64,000 nucleotides of DNA, taken from an uncultured Pseudomonadota bacterium. Lineage in GTDB: Bacteria; Pseudomonadota; Gammaproteobacteria; Steroidobacterales; Steroidobacteraceae. The stretch is from NCBI GenBank assembly GCA_903832085.1, contig CAIKZZ010000022.1, forward strand, positions 1-64,000, in the 5' to 3' direction. Position numbers and translations under genes: made by a program. The notes below the pieces were generated by a model that searched no databases, was not told the DNA's origin, and was given only the letters and a program-made list of their open reading frames with translations. Positions 62,551-64,000 of the stretch are shown here, one piece after another; positions within the stretch are counted from its first letter, which is position 1, and every line of letters begins with the position of its first letter.

Positions 62551-64000
62551 ATGAAGCAGCACTTGAACTTGGGTAATGCGTTTCGTGGCGGCCGGTTGGC
62601 GGCGTGCGCACGGCTACACCTGCATTGGCTAGACCGGGTGGTGGTGGGTTATGTTGCTGCGCCGCTCATTATTTTTCTGGTGGGCTGGTTGCAATGGTGG
62701 GCCTCGGTGCCTCTGCTGATGTGCGTAGGCTATGCGTTACGGTCGGTGCTTTGGGTTGCGCCCGCCCGGCAGGTAGTGTCGCATGGGCTGAACACACTAC
62801 GTTCATGGCAGTTGCTGCTCGCGCTTCTAGTCGCCGGTGTCTGGGGAGTGTTTGGGGGCACGGCGCATCTTGTGTATGCCAATCCGGACTGGCTAGTGCG
62901 TGATGCTCTGTTGCATGACCTCGTCGTGTCGGGTTGGCCTGTGGGTTATGGCCTCAGTGCTGCCAAACTCACTGTATTACGAGCGCCAATTGGCTATTTT
63001 TTGCCGGCGGCACTGGTCGGCAAAGTTTTCGGCTTGGCTAGTGCCGACTGGGCTATGTTGCTGTGGACCATCATCGGAGTTGCGCTGTTCCTGATGCAAG
63101 TATTGTCACTGCTACGTCCGAAACGATGGGTGGCTATTGCGGGTCTGCTGATCGTTATTTTATTTAGTGGTATGGATATCATCGGCGCTATTTTAAATCG
63201 TGGCGCGACCTTTTATCAGAACGCCAACATCACGACGCATTTGGAGTGGTGGGCGCTAAGGTTTCAGTATTCGTCGATGACGACCCAGCTTTTTTGGGTC
63301 CCTAACCATGCACTGGGTGGCTGGTTGCTTATAGGTCTAGTTCTGCGTCATGAGCGTAGCTCAGTACTTGATGCCTTACTTCCGGTGCTTGTGATAGCGA
63401 CTTTCTTGTGGTCACCGTTAATGGCCCTAGGGCTTATCCCCTTTTTAACGTGGAAGGTGGGGGCGACTGCATGGGTGGCTCGCTCTTGGGAGGTGCTGCA
63501 TCCGCGGATTTGGCTTGTCTCCCTGCCGCTTGCGGTTGTGGTGCTTGCTTACATTGGACTCGATCCTGGGTCCATCCCGAAGGGATGGAGCCAAGTTAGC
63601 GGAGAGGGGGGGATGCATTACGCCCTGCGACATGCACAGTTTGTGCTCTTGGAGGCTGGCCTGATTGCAATCATGCTGCTGGCAATGCGTGTATCGGCGT
63701 TTGTCGTGATCGCAGCTGTTGTGCTCGCCATGCTGCCGTTGGTGTTTTTTGGGCCCGGCAATGACTTGGTTATGCGCGCTTCAATTCCAGCGTTGGCTGT
63801 CCTGGCGATATACTCGGCCCGCGCACTCACGGAGGATGGTAGAGCAGGTGGGATGCGGTATCGCGTCGGTCTAGGTGTATTGCTAGCCATTGGTGCCGTG
63901 ACTCCGATGCATGAGTTTGCGCGCGCGCTGATCTTGCCCGTGTGGCCACGAAATGCTGAGGCAACCATTGTTGGAACGAATTGCGGTGCGTATCCTGCAC
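62551..64000 (+). CDS. Multi-pass membrane protein of unknown function (3' partial)
   Basis: From ATG 62551 the frame stays open for 483 codons to the right edge, so the gene continues beyond the window. I count at least ten hydrophobic helices (VVVGYVAAPLIIFLVGWLQW, LLALLVAGVWGVF, AIAGLLIVILF, LVLIATFL-like and more). Short polar loops carry conserved-looking segments such as NANITTHLEWWALRFQYSSM and FWVPNHALGGWLL. The overall style resembles GT-C-type polytopic sugar transferases with large loops, but I cannot name a family. No Shine-Dalgarno is evident before the ATG. It is divergent from the CDF gene and lies 4 kb from the glycan cluster, to which it may belong. Confidence 0.75.
   Translation, partial: MKQHLNLGNAFRGGRLAACARLHLHWLDRVVVGYVAAPLIIFLVGWLQWWASVPLLMCVGYALRSVLWVAPARQVVSHGLNTLRSWQLLLALLVAGVWGVFGGTAHLVYANPDWLVRDALLHDLVVSGWPVGYGLSAAKLTVLRAPIGYFLPAALVGKVFGLASADWAMLLWTIIGVALFLMQVLSLLRPKRWVAIAGLLIVILFSGMDIIGAILNRGATFYQNANITTHLEWWALRFQYSSMTTQLFWVPNHALGGWLLIGLVLRHERSSVLDALLPVLVIATFLWSPLMALGLIPFLTWKVGATAWVARSWEVLHPRIWLVSLPLAVVVLAYIGLDPGSIPKGWSQVSGEGGMHYALRHAQFVLLEAGLIAIMLLAMRVSAFVVIAAVVLAMLPLVFFGPGNDLVMRASIPALAVLAIYSARALTEDGRAGGMRYRVGLGVLLAIGAVTPMHEFARALILPVWPRNAEATIVGTNCGAYPA

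Noticed and set aside
62354-62611. 85-codon minus-strand frame upstream of the CDF gene
   Set aside because: It overlaps the start of the membrane protein gene; low-complexity polar translation, no ribosome site.
1-64000. CRISPR arrays, insertion sequences, prophage, integrase or toxin-antitoxin genes
   Set aside because: Looked for regular repeats with spacers, transposase or integrase motifs and small paired genes; none found.

Overview
The window looks like chromosomal DNA of a moderate-GC gammaproteobacterium. The mix of exported prolyl oligopeptidase-type peptidases, an M13 metallopeptidase lipoprotein, an exported amidohydrolase, TonB-free hydrolase clusters and a compact chemosensory operon resembles the Xanthomonadales/Nevskiales/Steroidobacterales side of the class. 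That placement is inference from gene content only. Genes are densely packed, often with 1-7 nt overlaps, and I see no phage, insertion sequence, CRISPR array or rRNA.

Layout. 0-3 kb: the 3' part of a choice-of-anchor-D/DUF3443 protein, then a decayed copy of a GPP34-MFS fusion gene and a tRNA-Asn. 3-13 kb: housekeeping and hydrolytic genes (aspartate aminotransferase, uvrB, S9 peptidase, alkaline-phosphatase-superfamily enzyme, MFS transporter, M13 peptidase). 13-19 kb: acyltransferase, GH81 beta-1,3-glucanase, and an overlapping dgcN-dgcA pair for N-acetyl-D-glutamate metabolism. 19-29 kb: exported amidohydrolase, a second S9 peptidase, an esterase-like protein, an NCS2 nucleobase permease with an unusual C-terminal domain, an EamA exporter and a PQQ/cytochrome c dehydrogenase. 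29-32 kb: two convergent glycosyltransferase genes, one carrying a domain like that of animal collagen galactosyltransferases. 32-36 kb: a minus-strand run GPP34-MFS fusion, free GPP34 protein, STAS antagonist, RsbW-like kinase. 36-41 kb: a membrane 4-helix-bundle sensor without output domain, coupled to a Na/Pi cotransporter, and two near-identical periplasmic polyamine-type binding proteins without an ABC transporter. 41-49.5 kb: a complete chemosensory operon (cheA, cheW, mcp, cheR, cheB, cheX-like, cheY, receiver-PP2C phosphatase). 49.8-53 kb: NlpC/P60 hydrolase, acyltransferase, SnoaL-like protein, alcohol dehydrogenase-like protein. 53-59 kb: a surface-glycan cluster (GT61, GT2, HAD COG5610-type, DUF6492). 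59-64 kb: Tat-exported DUF917 protein, GNAT acetyltransferase, CDF metal transporter, and a multi-pass membrane protein running off the right edge.

How parts may work together. The chemosensory operon ends in a receiver-PP2C (RsbU-like) phosphatase rather than motility genes, and a STAS/RsbW pair lies 8 kb away. Together they could form a chemotaxis-type input to a partner-switching output. The STAS/RsbW pair sits downstream of two GPP34-domain genes, a eukaryotic Golgi-type lipid-binding fold that is here also fused to a transporter. I consider this GPP34/MFS/partner-switch neighbourhood the most unusual part of the window. Start sites marked below were chosen from visible Shine-Dalgarno spacing and overlap, and all family calls come from motif recognition, not database searches.
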